The notes below the pieces were generated by a model. It saw only the letters and a list, made by a program, of their open reading frames with translations, searched no databases and had not been told where the DNA came from. Shown here piece after piece: positions 62,053-64,000 of a stretch of 64,000 nt of DNA. The DNA comes from Ipomoea triloba (taxonomy: Eukaryota; Streptophyta; Magnoliopsida; Solanales; Convolvulaceae), in the NCBI RefSeq assembly GCF_003576645.1, contig NC_044925.1:17309846-17373845 (forward strand), written 5' to 3'. The number at the start of each line of letters is the position of its first letter. The first letter of the stretch is position 1. The position numbers were made by a program, and so were the translations under genes.

Positions 62053-64000
62053 CTAACTACTCCTTGAGAGCCTGAGAAACACAGCAGCAGAAGAAACCTG
62101 CACTTGTAGATCGGCTATGTCAAGGTCATGTCCACCTTCAACCAGACCCCATTTGTCAATCTGCACAACCGAATCAACGCCAAGATTTAGCTTAAGGAGC
62201 AAAATGGGAATGGAATAGATGTTTGGAATTAAAATAATAAGATTCTAAGCAAGATATACTTTGAATATTACAAATTGTCTGGGGAGTTTAAAGTCTAGGA
62301 TAGAAAGTTGCAAATATTACAGACCTGCAAATCTTCCTCAAGCCTGATCAATTCAATTGCCTCTTCAATTCCCAATCTACCACGGAACACACCAATTGCA
62401 ATAGCTAGAGAGTGTGCAGCTGCAGCGATTGCATCAATTGCTGCCAATTCGCAATCATTTGTTTTTTTAAGAAAGTCCTCAATGGCGTTAACAAGACCAT
62501 CCTCCTGCTTTCCACCAAAAAAGCTGGAATATATAGCAGGTTTGAAGCCGAACTCTGATTCCAACCAGTGAAGTAGAGGATCAACTTTCTCCACTTGACG
62601 CTCTGTAAATTTGGAACAAATACTACTCAGAACCTTTAAAACTTTAAATCAGGCATCTAATCAAAATAATGCACAGCCACAGCCGTATTGCAGCTATGCC
62701 TTCAGCTAGAAATGGTGAAAAATACAGCAAGTCACAGAATAGGATTACAAGTATAACAGCACAGCATCAAAATATTCATGTTATACAAACCCATGGAATG
62801 TGTATTCCCACAAGAGGGGCAGGGGTGTTGATAATTGTGAAAATTTACATATTATTATTACAACTATTACCAGGGTTGTGCATCTGCATTAAGACAATAA
62901 CTGAAAGAACAAAAATGCAGTAGATTTATCTCAAAAGCTCCTAAATGCAAAAGAAGGGAAAGAGGAAAGAGGAAAGTTTATCTATAATCAAAATCCTTGG
63001 CAGTTCCTAGCTATTATGGCACTCTAATCAGCACTTACCAGCCCAATATCAAATTTGAATTTGAAGGATAACTACCAAAACAAAATTCTGAAGTGGTGTA
63101 ATACATAATTCAACCAAAAACTCAATATATGATCTAGGCAGGGTTTGCAACATGACAATCCCCCATGTGTTTCCAAGAACTAATTCCCTTTTGATCACAC
63201 GACTATAATGGCATTTCCACATTTAGTCCTTGCCTATCAATTTCACCACATTTAGTACTTAAATTTTTAAAATAAACCCAACACAGTCTCAGAAAAGGAC
63301 TAGACTTTATGGATTTTTGAAAGTCTAAGAACTAAAATGTGGTCAAATTGATAGTTGAGGACTAACTAAAATTGAAAGTGCTATGAGTTTCGAGAGAAAC
63401 ATCATCTGACAAGTGCAATAGCATAAAACATAAAATATCTACAGAGAATATTCCAAGACAACATACCAAGAACCACAGCTGTGAGATCATTATCCCCTGG
63501 AGCACGACAGAAGACTAAATCTTGATTGAACTTTTTCATCAAGTTCTCAATAATCTTTGGTCTGGTGAGTGGAACTCTTTCAAATGCGGTACAAGCAAGT
63601 TGCATCAGTGGCATTGTAAAGGGTCTGATACCATCCACTTCCTACAATCACAGTTCCAATACCCCAAGCTCAGAAAACATAGAACTTAAAAGTGGAAGCT
63701 TATGAAAAGGAAAGCATCTTAAAATAGCGACAAAAATAAATCAAAATATCCAGGAAATATGAAAAGAAGACAAGCATAAGTTATCTCCAGTCAAATGTTA
63801 ACACATAAGGTGTGCAGCTGGTAGATCCTAATAGTAATAACAGGCTATGATAACAAACTCCATTCAGTTTCTGCAGATACAATGATGTTTTGATGTCTAA
63901 CAACTAAAAATCAACCTTCTTCGTTTGGGGAGGGGGGTACCTGGTATTCCCATTCAGCAGCAATGGCTTTGGCAAGAGCGTGAGTGGGGCACTTGAGAGG
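62053..64000 (-). CDS. ATP12: ATP12/ATPAF2 mitochondrial F1-ATPase assembly factor, 3' part
   Basis: Exons in transcription order: beyond the window to 63941 (ALAKAIAAEWEYQ), 63642-63467 (EVDGIRPFTMPLMQLACTA), 62602-62325 (KVDPLLHWLESEFGFKP, FGGKQEDGLV) and 62160-62053 (IDKWGLVEGGHDLDIADLQV, then stop TAG 62053-62055). Splice sites are CCAG|GTACC, TTGTAG|GA, CTTG|GTATGT, TTACAG|AG, GCAG|GTCTG and TGTGCAG|AT, and phases agree. ATP12 binds free F1 alpha subunits in the mitochondrial matrix and holds them until the alpha3beta3 hexamer forms. The N-terminal half with the targeting peptide lies outside the window. The frame is clean, so the gene looks functional. The intron at 62603-63466 holds a small AT-rich inverted-repeat element (about 63210-63355). 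Confidence 0.9.
63210..63356. mobile_element. Small inverted-repeat element in an ATP12 intron
   Basis: CCACATTTAGTCCTTGCCTA, then TCAATTTCACCACATTTAG, is mirrored at about 63315-63356 (AAAATGTGGTCAAATTGATA, then GTTGAGGACTAA). It resembles the short MULE-type elements that recur across the window. Its boundaries and TSD were not resolved. Confidence 0.4.

Overview
The window is nuclear DNA from a dicot-like flowering plant. It is AT-rich and intron-containing, has plant-specific gene families (wall-associated receptor kinase, EXORDIUM-like, CXE carboxylesterase) and is dominated by transposable elements. The repeats would fit Solanales/Convolvulaceae, but I cannot prove that from sequence alone. 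Most of the DNA is layered mobile elements; only three host genes look real.

Host genes: (1) a small single-exon gene for a 103-aa protein of unknown function (3816-4127, +). (2) A receptor-like kinase on the minus strand (37439-42684) whose four exons join in phase into a 999-aa model with two consecutive wall-associated-kinase ectodomains, a membrane segment and a complete kinase. A decayed paralogue with the same unit order lies at 51.2-56.1 kb. (3) The 3' part of an ATP12/ATPAF2 mitochondrial F1-ATPase assembly factor (62053 to the window end, minus strand).

Layout: 1-10.7 kb holds tRNA-derived SINEs, Tourist-like MITEs, an Athila-type gag relic and microsatellite-associated inverted-repeat elements. 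10730-25130 is a three-deep nest: a Pack-MULE carrying an EXORDIUM-like fragment, split by a Pack-MULE carrying a carboxylesterase fragment, split by an 11.9-kb Sirevirus-type copia element with an extra 1205-codon ORF. Each layer has its own target-site duplication. 25484-30455 is a MULE with a dead MuDR transposase and an open convergent GRF-zinc-finger gene; a second inverted copy is at 56186-60723. 30762-36766 is a long-TIR MULE split by a young copia element (32112-36515). 43-51 kb holds SINEs, short repeats and a PIF/Harbinger cluster. 51.38-53.87 kb is a satellite-like array of about 14 units lying in what was an intron of the kinase pseudogene.

A 651-base N gap (13624-14274) and four single-N joins (5535, 16617, 50441, 61863) mark assembly seams. 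The 16617 seam coincides with the missing integrase and reverse transcriptase of the Sirevirus. Splice sites, reading phases and TSDs were read by eye; family names come from remembered motif patterns, not database searches.
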